Notes: generated by a model from the letters alone, not told the origin. DNA of 64,000 nt from Nitrosospira briensis (GCF_900115125.1 NZ_FOVJ01000003.1:62001-126000), one strand, 5' to 3'; positions 28,265 through 37,957 are shown, numbered from the stretch's first letter. Program-made: numbers and translations.

Positions 28265-29545
28265 ATGAATGTTGTAGCTGTAGTTGGATTAGGGTATGTA
28301 GGATTACCATTGGCAGTTGAACTTGGAAAAAAACGGGAAACCATAGGTTATGATGTATCCAACAGCAAGGTCGAAAGTTACAAGCGATATATCGATCCTA
28401 CCGGCGAAGTTTCTCTGGATGACTTGCAGGCGGCAAGCAATCTTCTTTTTACCACTGATGCGGCTGAGCTAGCGCGCGCCGATTTTGTTATCATCGCTGT
28501 TCCGACACCGGTAGACCTTGCTCATCAGCCCGATTTTGCCGCGCTTGTTGGCGCAAGTCAGGCGGTCGGAAAACACATGAAGCGCGGCGCCATCGTTATT
28601 TATGAATCTACGGTTTATCCAGGGGCAACGGAAGAAGTGTGCGTTCCGGTTCTGGAGAAGTATTCGGGTATGAAATGGAAAGAAGATTTTCACGTTGGCT
28701 TTTCTCCTGAACGTATCAACCCTGGCGATAAACAACATACGCTTACCAGCATCCTTAAAGTTGTATCGGGAGACGATGAAGATACGCTGGAGAAAATAGC
28801 CATTCTTTATGAAAGCGTAATTTCAGCTGGGGTGCACCGAGCGTCAAGCATCAAAGTGGCGGAGGCCGCCAAGGTAATCGAGAATACACAACGTGACCTG
28901 AACATCGCTTTGATGAATGAACTGGCAATCATTTTCGACAAGCTCGGGATTGACACGCTGGAGGTCCTCCAGGCCGCCGGCACGAAATGGAATTTTCTGC
29001 CCTTTCGTCCCGGTCTGGTCGGGGGGCATTGTATCGGTGTGGATCCCTATTACCTCACTCACAAGGCGGAGATGATCGGTTATATACCCCAGGTCATTCT
29101 CGCGGGGCGTAGAATCAACGACAGCATGGCCAAGTTCGTGGCCGAACAGACGATAAAACATATCATCAAGGCAGACATCAACGTGCGGGGTGCGCGCGTG
29201 AACGTTTTAGGCTTATCCTTCAAGGAAAACTGCCCTGATCTGAGAAACTCCAAGGTTGCCGATCTGATCAACGAGCTCAAATCCTACGGGATAGAGATCC
29301 ATGTCCATGACCCGCTGGCGAACCCTGAAGAAGCTCGCCACGAATATGGTCTGGAACTCGAATCATGGGATGATCTTCCGCGCGCCGATGCGCTAATTGT
29401 TGCAGTCTCGCATCGGCAATTCATCAACACCCCCTTGGCCGATTTTCACTCCAAAATTACCGATAAAGGATGCTTTATCGACGTCAAATCGCAATTTGAT
29501 TCCCTCGCGCTGCGTAGGGCGGGCTTCAATGTCTGGAGACTTTGA
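28265..29545 (+). CDS. tviB: UDP-N-acetylhexosamine 6-dehydrogenase (TviB/WbpO type)
   Basis: 426 residues from ATG 28265, six bases after AAGGGGAGA (a TTG lies just before it). UDP-sugar dehydrogenase signatures are VVGLGYVGLPLAVELGKK, IVIYESTVYPGATEE, FSPERINPGD, the catalytic Cys 256 in GGHCIGVDPYYL, and LGLSFKENCPDLRNS. The length and the pairing with a TviC/WbpP-like epimerase point to TviB/WbpO, which oxidise UDP-GlcNAc or UDP-GalNAc at C6 with two NAD+ to the uronic acid. The product in this pathway is UDP-GalNAcA. UDP-glucose dehydrogenase is a less likely alternative. Confidence 0.9.
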   Translation: MNVVAVVGLGYVGLPLAVELGKKRETIGYDVSNSKVESYKRYIDPTGEVSLDDLQAASNLLFTTDAAELARADFVIIAVPTPVDLAHQPDFAALVGASQAVGKHMKRGAIVIYESTVYPGATEEVCVPVLEKYSGMKWKEDFHVGFSPERINPGDKQHTLTSILKVVSGDDEDTLEKIAILYESVISAGVHRASSIKVAEAAKVIENTQRDLNIALMNELAIIFDKLGIDTLEVLQAAGTKWNFLPFRPGLVGGHCIGVDPYYLTHKAEMIGYIPQVILAGRRINDSMAKFVAEQTIKHIIKADINVRGARVNVLGLSFKENCPDLRNSKVADLINELKSYGIEIHVHDPLANPEEARHEYGLELESWDDLPRADALIVAVSHRQFINTPLADFHSKITDKGCFIDVKSQFDSLALRRAGFNVWRL

Positions 29546-29563
29546 AAAAAGGCTGGCCTGATA

Positions 29564-30655
29564 ATGACAAGATATCAACAGGTGCTTCAGCATTTGGAAA
29601 ATCACCGGTCGCACTGGCTGGTAACCGGTGTTGCCGGCTTCATCGGGTCTAATTTACTGGAAGCCCTGCTCAAGCGGAACCAGAAGGTAACCGGCCTGGA
29701 TAACCTTTCGACCGGCTACCGCCACAATCTGGAGCAGGTCAGGGAATTGGTCGGGGAAAATGCCTGGCTCAATTTTACTTTTATCGAAGGCGATATCCGC
29801 GATCTGGATGCCTGCAGGAATGCGTGCAAGGACGTGGATTATGTATTGCATGAAGCGGCTCTCGGATCGGTGCCGCGTTCAATTCAAGACCCCATCCATA
29901 CAAACGAGAGCAACATCTCCGGTTTCCTGAATATGTTGGTGGCCTCGCGTGATTCCGGTGTGAAGCGCTTCATTTACGCGGCTTCCAGCTCCACTTATGG
30001 CGATCACACCGCATTGCCCAAGGTCGAGTCGGTCATCGGCCTCCCGCTCTCGCCATACGCTGTTACCAAGTATGTCAATGAACTCTATGCAGATGTATTC
30101 GCCCGCTGCTACGGAATGAACTCCATCGGCCTGCGCTATTTTAACGTCTTTGGCCCCAGGCAGGACCCGAATGGAGCGTATGCGGCAGTGATTCCGCAAT
30201 GGGTTGCTGCACTCATCCGGAATCAAACGTTGTACATCAACGGAGATGGCGAAACCAGCCGGGATTTCTGTTTTATCGACAACGTCATTCAGATCAATTT
30301 TCTTGCGGCGCTGACTGAAATGCCCCAGGCAGTCAATCAGATTTATAATGTGGCGGTGGGGGAACGCACCAGCTTGAACCGCCTCTACGAGATGATGCGC
30401 GCGCTTTTGTCAGAGAAGTTTCCCGCCCTGCGGGCTCATAAACCCGTATATGCCGATTTTCGCAAGGGAGATGTGCTGCATTCTCAGGCCGATATTTCCA
30501 AAGCTGGCGAAATGTTGGGTTACGATCCGACCCATCGGATTGATGAAGGGCTAAAGCAGGCGATGGGGTGGTATACAGCCTATCTTACGCCTGGAAAGGA
30601 GGAACCTGCCGCAGGCGTGGCTAGCGCTTCCAACGAAAGGCCAGATTTTCCCTGA
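29564..30655 (+). CDS. tviC: UDP-N-acetylglucosamine(uronate) 4-epimerase (TviC/WbpP type)
   Basis: 363 residues, an extended SDR enzyme with an N-terminal extension before [19 protein letters not shown], as in TviC and WbpP. Further signatures are [29 protein letters not shown] (the GSVPRS segment is typical of this subgroup), AASSSTYGD and [18 protein letters not shown] with the catalytic YxxxK. It epimerises C4 of UDP-GlcNAc or UDP-GlcNAcA. It follows tviB by 18 bp, so the pair forms a two-gene operon for UDP-GalNAcA. Confidence 0.92.
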   Translation: MTRYQQVLQHLENHRSHWLVTGVAGFIGSNLLEALLKRNQKVTGLDNLSTGYRHNLEQVRELVGENAWLNFTFIEGDIRDLDACRNACKDVDYVLHEAALGSVPRSIQDPIHTNESNISGFLNMLVASRDSGVKRFIYAASSSTYGDHTALPKVESVIGLPLSPYAVTKYVNELYADVFARCYGMNSIGLRYFNVFGPRQDPNGAYAAVIPQWVAALIRNQTLYINGDGETSRDFCFIDNVIQINFLAALTEMPQAVNQIYNVAVGERTSLNRLYEMMRALLSEKFPALRAHKPVYADFRKGDVLHSQADISKAGEMLGYDPTHRIDEGLKQAMGWYTAYLTPGKEEPAAGVASASNERPDFP

Positions 30656-30676
30656 GCCGATCGGCACTTTGTTCCG

Positions 30677-31288
30677 CTAATCGTTCCATTTGCCTGCTTC
30701 CATCAACTGATTCTTCAGGCCAGGCAGCGGAAAGCCCAGTTCATACGCTTTCTTTGCATAGATATTTGCCTGTTCGTAATCTTTTTTCTTTACATAGAGC
30801 AACCCGAGATTGTAGTTGATGGTGGGATTTTCGGGCTCAAGGTCAACAGCAATCCGAAATTGTTCGGCAGCCTCATCAATTTGCCCGGCTTTTAACAAAT
30901 AATTGCCATATACCATACGGACCGTACCATCATTCGGTTTAAACCGGATGGCGCGATCAAAAAAGCAACCAACAGAATATTTCGAGCCGGCCGGTTTTAA
31001 AGTCTTGTCTCGCAGGGAAAGTTTCCCAAATGCCGCTAGTGCGCGGTGATGATTAGGAAACAGTATCAGTGTATAAGCCAGATCTGCGCCAAGCGTTCCT
31101 GTGTTTCCATGGCGCAGATTCTCTATCTCGGGGGTAAAATGATGTCGCTCGACAGTTGCCAAAAAGATTTTTTGCTCAGCACTCGTATAGTCCCGTACGT
31201 TTTCCAGTTCCCCACAATAAGGGGCTGCTTCAAGGGTTGTGGAAATTATCGAAATTGCTAATATTCCGATACCGAATATGCCTTTCAA
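30677..31288 (-). CDS. Exported TPR-repeat protein
   Basis: 203 residues from a TTG start at 31288 that has a good AAGGAG site 6 bp upstream. A signal peptide ends near TTLEAAP, so the protein is probably periplasmic. Two or three TPR units are clear in the C-terminal half (RMVYGNYLLKAGQIDEAAEQ, NYNLGLLYVKKKDYEQANI). Two Cys residues, near 25 and 107, might form a disulfide. Its place between tviBC and the exosortase-associated operon suggests a role in EPS assembly or secretion, but no specific function can be assigned. Confidence 0.75.
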   Translation of the reverse strand: MKGIFGIGILAISIISTTLEAAPYCGELENVRDYTSAEQKIFLATVERHHFTPEIENLRHGNTGTLGADLAYTLILFPNHHRALAAFGKLSLRDKTLKPAGSKYSVGCFFDRAIRFKPNDGTVRMVYGNYLLKAGQIDEAAEQFRIAVDLEPENPTINYNLGLLYVKKKDYEQANIYAKKAYELGFPLPGLKNQLMEAGKWND

Positions 31289-31579
31289 TTATGCTCCTTG
31301 CAATTTAGCATGTTTCGACCGTACTGCATTTCCCGCTTCAGAGTGGTAATGCCGGCCCCTTTTTCATCCGGGGTGAAAATTGCCCGGCTCGCTGATTTTA
31401 GATTTCGCGGTTCGCCGCGATTTGTTGAACCGCCGCGACTTATCCGGGACCGCCAGAAAATGCGAGGTGGTCCTTATAATATCATTCCTGACATGCGTAA
31501 CAACTATTCGTTTTGTCGGCACGACGCGAATCTCAAGCCGCAGGGAGCAGGTTCACGTCATGATTCATCACGATACGTG

Positions 31580-32452
31580 TTACCACGAGTGTATCCATTC
31601 TCTTGTCCAGTTTGCTACTGTGTCACGCCACGCACGACGGGAAAAGGTGTGATTTGCTTCGGGAAAATCTAGACGCGACACGCGTGGGGAGTCCAGCAGC
31701 TTCTGCCATTCGGGAGAACTGTTCACAACGCTCTGAAATTCTTGTGCAGTAAGGTCTTTTCCACTGGTTATCAGCAGCACCTTTCCCTCGAAATGGCCGA
31801 GACCGTGAAGCATGCGCGCCGGCAGACCGTCATTAAAAGACCTGTCGCAAGCCCTATCCGTTGCGTTAACTACAATTCGTTTCTTTACGGACACGGCTTG
31901 AAAGACGGTCTTCACAAGGGATCGAGCTGCATCCGAATAGCTAAACTTCCCGGTCAATACCTTGCCCCAGAACTCTCGCTCCAGAATGCGTGCAGCATAA
32001 TAATGCTTCAGATAAGCCTTAGCGGCCCCTTCATTCGTTCTTACCCAGGGATTCAGCAGCGCCAGTCCAGTCACGCGGGGATCCATGTATGCGTAGAAGA
32101 CAGCGGCAGATGCGGCGTCACAAAGTCCCCAAATCACCAGCTCCTTGAGTGGAGGCATCTCCTTGAAAAATGTATCAATCGCGCAACGCAGATCATCTTC
32201 CACTTCTTCAAAGGTTCTTGTATCCCCCTCGCTATCCCCCATTCCGCGGGAGTCGAAGCGGAGGACGGGAATTCCATGTGCCGCCAGATGGCGAGCAAGT
32301 AACGTGAATTGGCGATGGCTTCCCACGCGATATTGAGGCCCGCCTACTACAATTAACACACCTCGTGCCCCGGGTTTCTCCGGTAAGCTCAAAACCCCGT
32401 ATAGCCAGGCATCGTTACAGGGAAAAGCGAGAGCGTGCTCCTCGAAATTCAT
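31580..32452 (-). CDS. Exosortase A system-associated hydrolase 1
   Basis: The start ATG at 32452 overlaps the stop of the gene before it (ATGA), giving 290 residues. The upstream part of the frame is inside hydrolase 2. The alpha/beta-hydrolase fold is visible: oxyanion region VVGGPQYRVGSHRQF, LRFDSRGMGDSEG, a nucleophile elbow VIWGLCDAASAA, and a late His in ANHTFS. Cys occupies the usual Ser position, a feature of this exosortase-associated family as I recall it. It always travels with hydrolase 2 and an ACP in exosortase/EPS loci; its reaction is unknown. Confidence 0.88.
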   Translation of the reverse strand: MNFEEHALAFPCNDAWLYGVLSLPEKPGARGVLIVVGGPQYRVGSHRQFTLLARHLAAHGIPVLRFDSRGMGDSEGDTRTFEEVEDDLRCAIDTFFKEMPPLKELVIWGLCDAASAAVFYAYMDPRVTGLALLNPWVRTNEGAAKAYLKHYYAARILEREFWGKVLTGKFSYSDAARSLVKTVFQAVSVKKRIVVNATDRACDRSFNDGLPARMLHGLGHFEGKVLLITSGKDLTAQEFQSVVNSSPEWQKLLDSPRVSRLDFPEANHTFSRRAWRDTVANWTREWIHSW

Positions 32453-33309
32453 AAGCGCTTTTCGGCAAAAATGTCTGTTGTAGCCGCCACCAGCCCGGCA
32501 CACTCGGAAATCTCCTGGGTTGCCCAAAATGGCAAGCAAGGTACAAGGTGCAAATGCAAATCGACTTCTTTCTGCTTCCAGGCGCTTATAACCTTCGCGC
32601 CCGCAGGGGGCATGGGGCGGCCAGCCTCAGCCACGATCTCAAGCCAGTGAATAGTACTTTTTGCCACCGCCAGGTCAGCCGCTTTCAACTTGTCAATAAC
32701 CATAGTCAGGCCGGGCGCAAGCTCATACCCTGCCACTTCGAGCGTTTCCCCGTTTGCCAGTTGAGTACGCATGGTGCCTGTCCCTGTCGCCTTTACGCCA
32801 TCTACGCCGGCTGCAAGCATCTCGTTAGCCAGCCGCAGCCGCAAAAACTGATTCACGAACGATTCTCCATTGATTACCGGTTGCCACAGGACGATCTGGT
32901 CAATGGTATTTTCCCAACTTCTGGCGAAGTCCAGTGCAAGCAATGCCCCAAGGCGCAGACCCCAGAGGCTGACGGGGGCATTGACCTTGTCCCCAAGCCA
33001 ATTCATTGCGACAAACAGGTCCTGCTTCCAGACATTCCAGCGCGCATCTCCGAATTCCCCGCTACTGTCGCCACAACCGAAGAGATCCATCTGGAGTACG
33101 CCAAACCCTATCGCGGCGAAAGCCCTTGCCTGCATCGCGACCATGCGCCGGGATTTGTTCATTTCGTCTCCGAAGGGATGGACGTAGATAAACGCTCCGC
33201 GGCATTCCATGCCGGGAAGGGGTGCATAATAAAGACAGAAGCGCTTTCCGGAATCTGCGTTCAGAAAAAAGGGCCTGGCAGGAGCGACACCCTTCGGAGC
33301 TTCCTTCAT
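32449..33309 (-). CDS. Exosortase A system-associated hydrolase 2
   Basis: 286 residues with an alpha/beta-hydrolase fold: AFIYVHPFGDEMNKSRRM, VLQMDLFGCGDSSGEFG and the elbow SLWGLRLGALLALDF. The residue at the nucleophile position is Arg rather than Ser or Cys, so ordinary serine-hydrolase chemistry is doubtful. The family co-occurs with exosortase, ACP and hydrolase 1. Its start overlaps the ACP stop by 4 bp and its stop overlaps hydrolase 1, so the three are translated as a unit. Confidence 0.88.
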   Translation of the reverse strand: MKEAPKGVAPARPFFLNADSGKRFCLYYAPLPGMECRGAFIYVHPFGDEMNKSRRMVAMQARAFAAIGFGVLQMDLFGCGDSSGEFGDARWNVWKQDLFVAMNWLGDKVNAPVSLWGLRLGALLALDFARSWENTIDQIVLWQPVINGESFVNQFLRLRLANEMLAAGVDGVKATGTGTMRTQLANGETLEVAGYELAPGLTMVIDKLKAADLAVAKSTIHWLEIVAEAGRPMPPAGAKVISAWKQKEVDLHLHLVPCLPFWATQEISECAGLVAATTDIFAEKRL

Positions 33310-33557
33310 TCAGCAAGCTTCTGCTCAACGAAGCGTGTCAGACTGCCAAGCGTTTCGAAAGTCCTTGCGCTGATCTCATCATCATCCACAGCAATGTCAA
33401 AATGCTCTTCCATAGCAGTAATTACATTAACAACCGCCATGGAATCCAATTCGGGGAGGCTACCCAGCAAGTTTGAATCCTCCTTAAGGAAATTCTTTCG
33501 CTCGCCGAGGCTCAGTACGTCAGACAGAATGTTTTTCACTTCTTCAAGGTGCTGCAT
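33306..33557 (-). CDS. Acyl carrier protein, exosortase-associated
   Basis: 83 residues, acidic, with the phosphopantetheine site LDSMAVVN (Ser 39) and the helix MEEHFDIAVDDDEI typical of ACPs. It would carry an acyl group as a thioester. It is coupled to hydrolase 2 by a 4-bp overlap and lies 24 bp after the GNAT gene. The order GNAT-ACP-hydrolase 2-hydrolase 1 suggests that the acyl group is loaded, checked or moved by these neighbours. This is not the housekeeping AcpP, whose usual fab neighbours are absent. Confidence 0.88.
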   Translation of the reverse strand: MQHLEEVKNILSDVLSLGERKNFLKEDSNLLGSLPELDSMAVVNVITAMEEHFDIAVDDDEISARTFETLGSLTRFVEQKLAE

Positions 33558-33581
33558 TATTGCTCCGTAGTAGGTTTTGTC

Positions 33582-34313
33582 TTAAAGGATGGGCGGGATT
33601 TCACCGAGCCCCTGAGTGTTGAGGTGAAATTCGGGAAATGACCCGGGATGGGACGATAGATGAAAGTAGGGGGATATGGAGGCGAACGTGATTTGCCAAC
33701 GGCCGGCGCAAAGGAAGATCGCGCTGCCCAGGGATAAGGTTCCGAGACGGGCGTGGGCGGCAAGCGAGCCTGCATTGAAGGGGGAAATACGGCTGCACGA
33801 CCACAGCACATCATGTTCGCGCAAGACCCGGTTCGCCCCATCCCATAGGCGTGGGAAAGTCAGTCCCAGCCGGGAATCCGGCGCTACATACACATCGAAA
33901 TCCCATGCAGCCCGGCCTGCCGGAAGCGGTATATAACGCGCACGCACTTCATCTTCCTGATAGCTGCCCAGCAATAGCCACAGAAAGCCCACGAAGCGCT
34001 GCTCTTTAAGAGCGACCAGGCATTTTGCTCCTTGCTTGAATCGCGCTTGGATCGCCGGAGCAGGCCTGGGGAATTGCCGGGCAATCTCGTCCTGTTCGTT
34101 AATCAGCCGAACTTCAATCTTCTCGCCCCTTCCTGGCGGAAGTAAAGTAGTCTTCGCCACTGGCTGCGCGATCAGGTAATACCTGTAGATTCGCAGATTT
34201 CCCCTTGACATCACGCCCATAAGTCTGTCGAGCGCGAAAAGGCCGACATTAACCCAGCCCCACTGCTGCACCATCTTGTAGAACTCTTTTTTTCGTCCCG
34301 CTATCGATGCCAT
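33582..34313 (-). CDS. GNAT-like N-acyltransferase in the exosortase operon
   Basis: 243 residues. The central part (about 70-200) reads as a GNAT-type fold: IQARFKQGAKCLVALKEQR, VGFLWLLLGSYQEDEVRARY, then DFDVYVAPDSRLGLTFPRL and a late ISPFNAGSLAAHARLG, which resembles the acyl-CoA-binding and C-terminal helix of GNAT enzymes. It heads the operon with the ACP and two hydrolases, so its acyl donor may be the ACP rather than CoA. The start at 34313 has a weak ribosome-binding site; a downstream ATG at 34274 is possible. Confidence 0.7.
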   Translation of the reverse strand: MASIAGRKKEFYKMVQQWGWVNVGLFALDRLMGVMSRGNLRIYRYYLIAQPVAKTTLLPPGRGEKIEVRLINEQDEIARQFPRPAPAIQARFKQGAKCLVALKEQRFVGFLWLLLGSYQEDEVRARYIPLPAGRAAWDFDVYVAPDSRLGLTFPRLWDGANRVLREHDVLWSCSRISPFNAGSLAAHARLGTLSLGSAIFLCAGRWQITFASISPYFHLSSHPGSFPEFHLNTQGLGEIPPIL

Positions 34314-35004
34314 TACTTTTGTAACAATTGATTAGCCTGAATGTCCGGTAGCGGCGGCCAATGAGGTTCAGGAGTTGGATAATTTGTCGGACAATTGGCC
34401 AGGCTGCCGAACAGCCTGTAAGCCGAACAGGATATAAGAATCGAGCGAGAGCTCTTCCAACAATCTCCCGAATTTTTCCAACAACTCTCAGTGAAGGTTG
34501 CCGTTGGAACGATTGAAACCCGGAGTCACAATGTCTTCCAGGAATACGCGCTTATTCCGTGGAAGGCCCTTAAATAAGTCATGGAGAGACGCTCAGCTGA
34601 TAACGGCGCCGAAAAATCGAGACTTGTCCAGATGTTCCATAGAACGAGCTTCCGCCTGTTCCGCCTTGTTTGCTAACATATCAACAAAAACTTAACTACT
34701 ATAAGTCATATGAGGTATTAAGTGAAGTGAAAAACATCTTTACTTTTCAGCGCATTTTCTTGTACGCTTCGTTCTCATATCTTCCCTGGCCTCACAAGAG
34801 CCGAGGCCTCAGAGCCGAAGTTCAACATATCACCCAGATCCTCCGGAAAGGTTAATCGAGGATCATGGGTTTGTGTTCGCCGATGTCCCGGGAAAGAAAA
34901 TGGAGCAATAGTGGCAGCTGAGCTTCAGCCGGCGCCGTCGGGTTTGGTACTAACCGACGACTAAATAAAATAACAATTTTGTTCTTTCTTTCGGGGGGTG
35001 GACC
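34314..35004. other. Divergent intergenic region
   Basis: About 690 bases between the GNAT operon and the beta-propeller PEP-CTERM gene. I find no supported gene; short frames here lack domains and ribosome-binding sites. It must hold both promoters. A hairpin CGTCGG/CCGACG (about 34938-34963) lies shortly before the PEP-CTERM gene, and GGGGGGTGG (34993-35001) is its ribosome-binding site. Confidence 0.4.
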
Positions 35005-36513
35005 ATGGGCAGGCTGAGCGTATCAAAAAAACGGCGAGTGAATAAATCGGCATTTTCGAACTCCTTCTTTCTCTTCAGCAGGAGTCGGATCAAGACGGCA
35101 GGCCTCACGCTCTCTACATTATTTATCACAAGCTCATTCCCATTCTTTATTGCGCAAGCACATGCGCAAGCCTCATACGAACGGTTGTCATCATTGCTGG
35201 CCGCAACGCCGGAGGGCGGGTGGGTCAAGGCAAGTACCAACGCTTTTTCCGATGTCTGGCCAACCGGTGCAGATGCGGTACCGATAAGCACCCAACAGTT
35301 TCCAGGTGCGATTGTGAAAGCGTGGAGCTCTTTTGCCTGGGATACAACTCGCGGAAACCTGATACTCTGGGGTGGCGGCCATGCGAATTACGCCGGTAAT
35401 GAGGTATATGTATGGGATGGGGCCACGGGCGACTGGGGACGGGGCTCGCTGCCAAGCAGGCTGGAAAACGGTTTTGTTGTTGACAGCGCAGCTCCCCAAT
35501 CTTCCCATACATACGACAACAATTTATATCTTCCCGTTAATGACATGTTCCTTACGTTGGGAGGAGCGTCCTGGCCGACCGGGGGAGGATTTCAGAAGAC
35601 GGACGGCACGACCATAACGGGTACCGGGCCTTTTCTGTGGGATCCGATCAAGGCAGATCCAAACAAAGTCGGGGGGACTACCGGTTCGGGCTGGAATACT
35701 ACCGATATCGCCCAGGGTGGAAACATGTGGATTGACCGGGAAGTGCGGAATGAAAGTCACATCAATGGAACAAGCGCCCATAGGATCGAGAACGGCAAAG
35801 ACGTGGTTTACTTTACTGCCGAGCAAGTCGCATCAGGGTTTCCGACACTTTACCGCTACACCTTGGGAGATGTGAGGAACGGCGGGCAAGATACACGGGA
35901 AAAAATTGGAGTTACGTGGAACACGGTCGGAGATCAAAGCGCCGGGACGCTCGACAATACACACAACCTCTACATTAAAACCGCGAGAGTCGTGGGCTCG
36001 TACACGTCGGATCTGACGATATGGGATCTGGACAATGCCAACCCGATCAACCCCAACCAAAACCGCGATATCGGAATCAACCTGGTAAATAGTGATGGCA
36101 GCGATTTTGTAATGACAAGTTTTTACGGCCTCGATTACGATGAGGCCAATAACAGAATAGTGTTATGGGATGGAAAAGATGGCGGGGGAAAGGTCTGGTA
36201 CGCGGATGTTCTCACTGATGAAGCCGGCGACATCGGTTCTAACACTACCTGGACCATCCATGAGGTTGACAGCTCCACCGCGGAGCACCCCCATGGCAGT
36301 TTCTTCACAGGTGTTCTAGGAAAATGGCATTATGATCCATCACTGGGCGCGTTTGTCGCTTTGGACGAGATTTCCTCGGCTGGCGGAAACAGGTGGAATG
36401 CTGACGTCTGGCTGTACAAACCGATGGCAGCCGTTCCGGAACCGCAAACTTATGCGCTTCTCCTGGCAGGGCTCGGCCTGATCGGATGGGCCGCTCGCAG
36501 ACGTCGCGCCTGA
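35005..36513 (+). CDS. PEP-CTERM secreted beta-propeller protein
   Basis: 502 residues. The N-terminus is long and basic (MGRLSVSKKRRVNK) before a hydrophobic signal ending IAQAHAQA near residue 55. The body contains repeated blades like those of kelch/galactose-oxidase propellers (NLILWGGGHANYAGNEVYVW, NRIVLWDGKDGGGKVWYADV). The C-terminus carries the exosortase signal VPEPQTYALLLAGLG, a hydrophobic helix and AARRRRA. It should be exported, processed by the exosortase and remain in or on the EPS. Binding to carbohydrate is plausible for such propellers but not shown. Confidence 0.88.
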   Translation: MGRLSVSKKRRVNKSAFSNSFFLFSRSRIKTAGLTLSTLFITSSFPFFIAQAHAQASYERLSSLLAATPEGGWVKASTNAFSDVWPTGADAVPISTQQFPGAIVKAWSSFAWDTTRGNLILWGGGHANYAGNEVYVWDGATGDWGRGSLPSRLENGFVVDSAAPQSSHTYDNNLYLPVNDMFLTLGGASWPTGGGFQKTDGTTITGTGPFLWDPIKADPNKVGGTTGSGWNTTDIAQGGNMWIDREVRNESHINGTSAHRIENGKDVVYFTAEQVASGFPTLYRYTLGDVRNGGQDTREKIGVTWNTVGDQSAGTLDNTHNLYIKTARVVGSYTSDLTIWDLDNANPINPNQNRDIGINLVNSDGSDFVMTSFYGLDYDEANNRIVLWDGKDGGGKVWYADVLTDEAGDIGSNTTWTIHEVDSSTAEHPHGSFFTGVLGKWHYDPSLGAFVALDEISSAGGNRWNADVWLYKPMAAVPEPQTYALLLAGLGLIGWAARRRRA

Positions 36514-36530
36514 ATACCGTTTGTCAAATC

Positions 36531-36558
36531 AGTACCGCACCGGCCTCGGTGCGGTACT
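36531..36558 (+). terminator. Hairpin terminator after the beta-propeller PEP-CTERM gene
   Basis: A perfect 12-bp stem (AGTACCGCACCG, 36531-36542; CGGTGCGGTACT, 36547-36558) with a 4-base loop, 18 bp past the stop and facing the convergent SGNH-like gene. There is no T-run on either strand, so it may serve both directions or only protect the 3' end. Confidence 0.55.
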
Positions 36559-36682
36559 AAACGCATGCCATAATGTGATGCCAGCTCGATTGGCATCGCG
36601 CAGGTATAGCATACCGCTCTGCTCATATCCAGATGCAGGCAGATAATCCTCCGGGTTTCAGCTTATCCTGTTTCTTCATTGG

Positions 36683-37930
36683 CTACGCGCCCGCAACAAG
36701 TTCTATTGCCTCTACAAAGAGTGCCGGGTGGCTTTTCATACACCTTGAGCGTTCTTGATAGATGCGCCGCAGATTCAGTATCGTATTCGATTCGTTCAGC
36801 TGGAACCCAAATGTATCCGGCTTGTCTTGCTCGACGTTTATCATCTGAAAGGTGTTAGCCGAGTTGGAAAAAACGGACTCCAGCACAATGTCCCCAAGCT
36901 CCTTCTTGAAATGCCCTGCTTCCCAATACCAGCGGGTAGCCGTCGTGCGATCTCCTTTTGCGGGAATCTTTTCGCAGTTGTAGTTGCCATAGCCGCTGAA
37001 ATCAAACAAGGCAATACGTGCGCCAGGATGACGTTGTTTCGCGGCTGATACCTCGCGCACCAACAGATCCTTCCATTTCCAGAATGAAGACCATAGCCTT
37101 GTCTCCTCGAAAAGAGCAAGTATTTGGGCGTGATACGGATAGATGATCAATTTCACGTCGCTGCCGGACTTAGCCGCAATATCGAGAATCGCTCGCAAGT
37201 GGTCAAAATCAGCAGAAGAAAGCGAGCCTTTCGCCTTCTTGAGATAAGTTTTGGTGTTTTCCTGCGCTCTTTGCCGAAACAGCGGGTAATAACCTTCTCT
37301 CCGCATGATCGGACCATATTCGTTCAACGGATTAAACCCTCTGGAAGTCATGATTGCCGCTTCGTTATCATATTGAATGAACAATGTGCGGATTGTGTCC
37401 TTTACAGACCCTAGCGAAAAAAGGCTATCAAAACGCCAGAACCAGTGGGTAACCGGATGTCTATCATTGGCGGGATGTTGATGCAATATCGTAGAAGCCG
37501 CGTTTTGCGGTGCTTCCATGAAATCCAGAAACTCGACGCCAAGCACGACGACCTTTGGCTTGATCCCGATCTGATGCAGGTATTCTACTTGCCCGCGAGC
37601 ATTGCTGATGCCAGCCCCAGGGATGGCGAGGTTATAAGCTGACAAACCCTGCCGGACAAATACCGGTGCCTCCGGATCAAAGCCCACTTCGGCGCGGGAG
37701 TGACCCAGGATAAGCGCATCCGCCCGCATTTCAACGGCCTGTGTGAGCTTGATCTCGCTTTGATGCCGTGTTAACCCGGGCTTGATGAGATTGAATCCGG
37801 GGCGAGTCACGACGCGGTACTGATCATAAGGGTCCACGATTACGACCAGGGCCACGACGAGCGCGATTCCAGTCAAAGTGGAAATCGTAAACCAGCGCAT
37901 AAAACGCGAGGGCTCGAGCGGTTTCGTCAT
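36683..37930 (-). CDS. SGNH-like membrane-anchored protein, MBOAT partner
   Basis: 415 residues with one N-terminal membrane anchor (about 12-32), then a periplasmic domain. It has ALILGHSRAEVGF, where GHSR resembles the GxS of SGNH/AlgJ-AlgX-type proteins, then NLAIPGAGISNARGQ (the Gly and Asn blocks) and a late YWEAGHFKKELGD with a candidate catalytic His. It lies 27 bp after an AlgI-like MBOAT gene on the same strand. Such pairs acetylate exopolysaccharides in the periplasm: the MBOAT passes the acyl group across the membrane and the SGNH-like protein attaches it to the sugar. Confidence 0.75.
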   Translation of the reverse strand: MTKPLEPSRFMRWFTISTLTGIALVVALVVIVDPYDQYRVVTRPGFNLIKPGLTRHQSEIKLTQAVEMRADALILGHSRAEVGFDPEAPVFVRQGLSAYNLAIPGAGISNARGQVEYLHQIGIKPKVVVLGVEFLDFMEAPQNAASTILHQHPANDRHPVTHWFWRFDSLFSLGSVKDTIRTLFIQYDNEAAIMTSRGFNPLNEYGPIMRREGYYPLFRQRAQENTKTYLKKAKGSLSSADFDHLRAILDIAAKSGSDVKLIIYPYHAQILALFEETRLWSSFWKWKDLLVREVSAAKQRHPGARIALFDFSGYGNYNCEKIPAKGDRTTATRWYWEAGHFKKELGDIVLESVFSNSANTFQMINVEQDKPDTFGFQLNESNTILNLRRIYQERSRCMKSHPALFVEAIELVAGA

Positions 37931-37957
37931 GGTCGCATCACGCAGCCCGTGCGTATA

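Noticed and set aside
31298-31672. A 124-codon plus-strand frame as a gene
   Set aside because: It overlaps the 3' end of hydrolase 1 on the other strand, has no ribosome-binding site and no domain.
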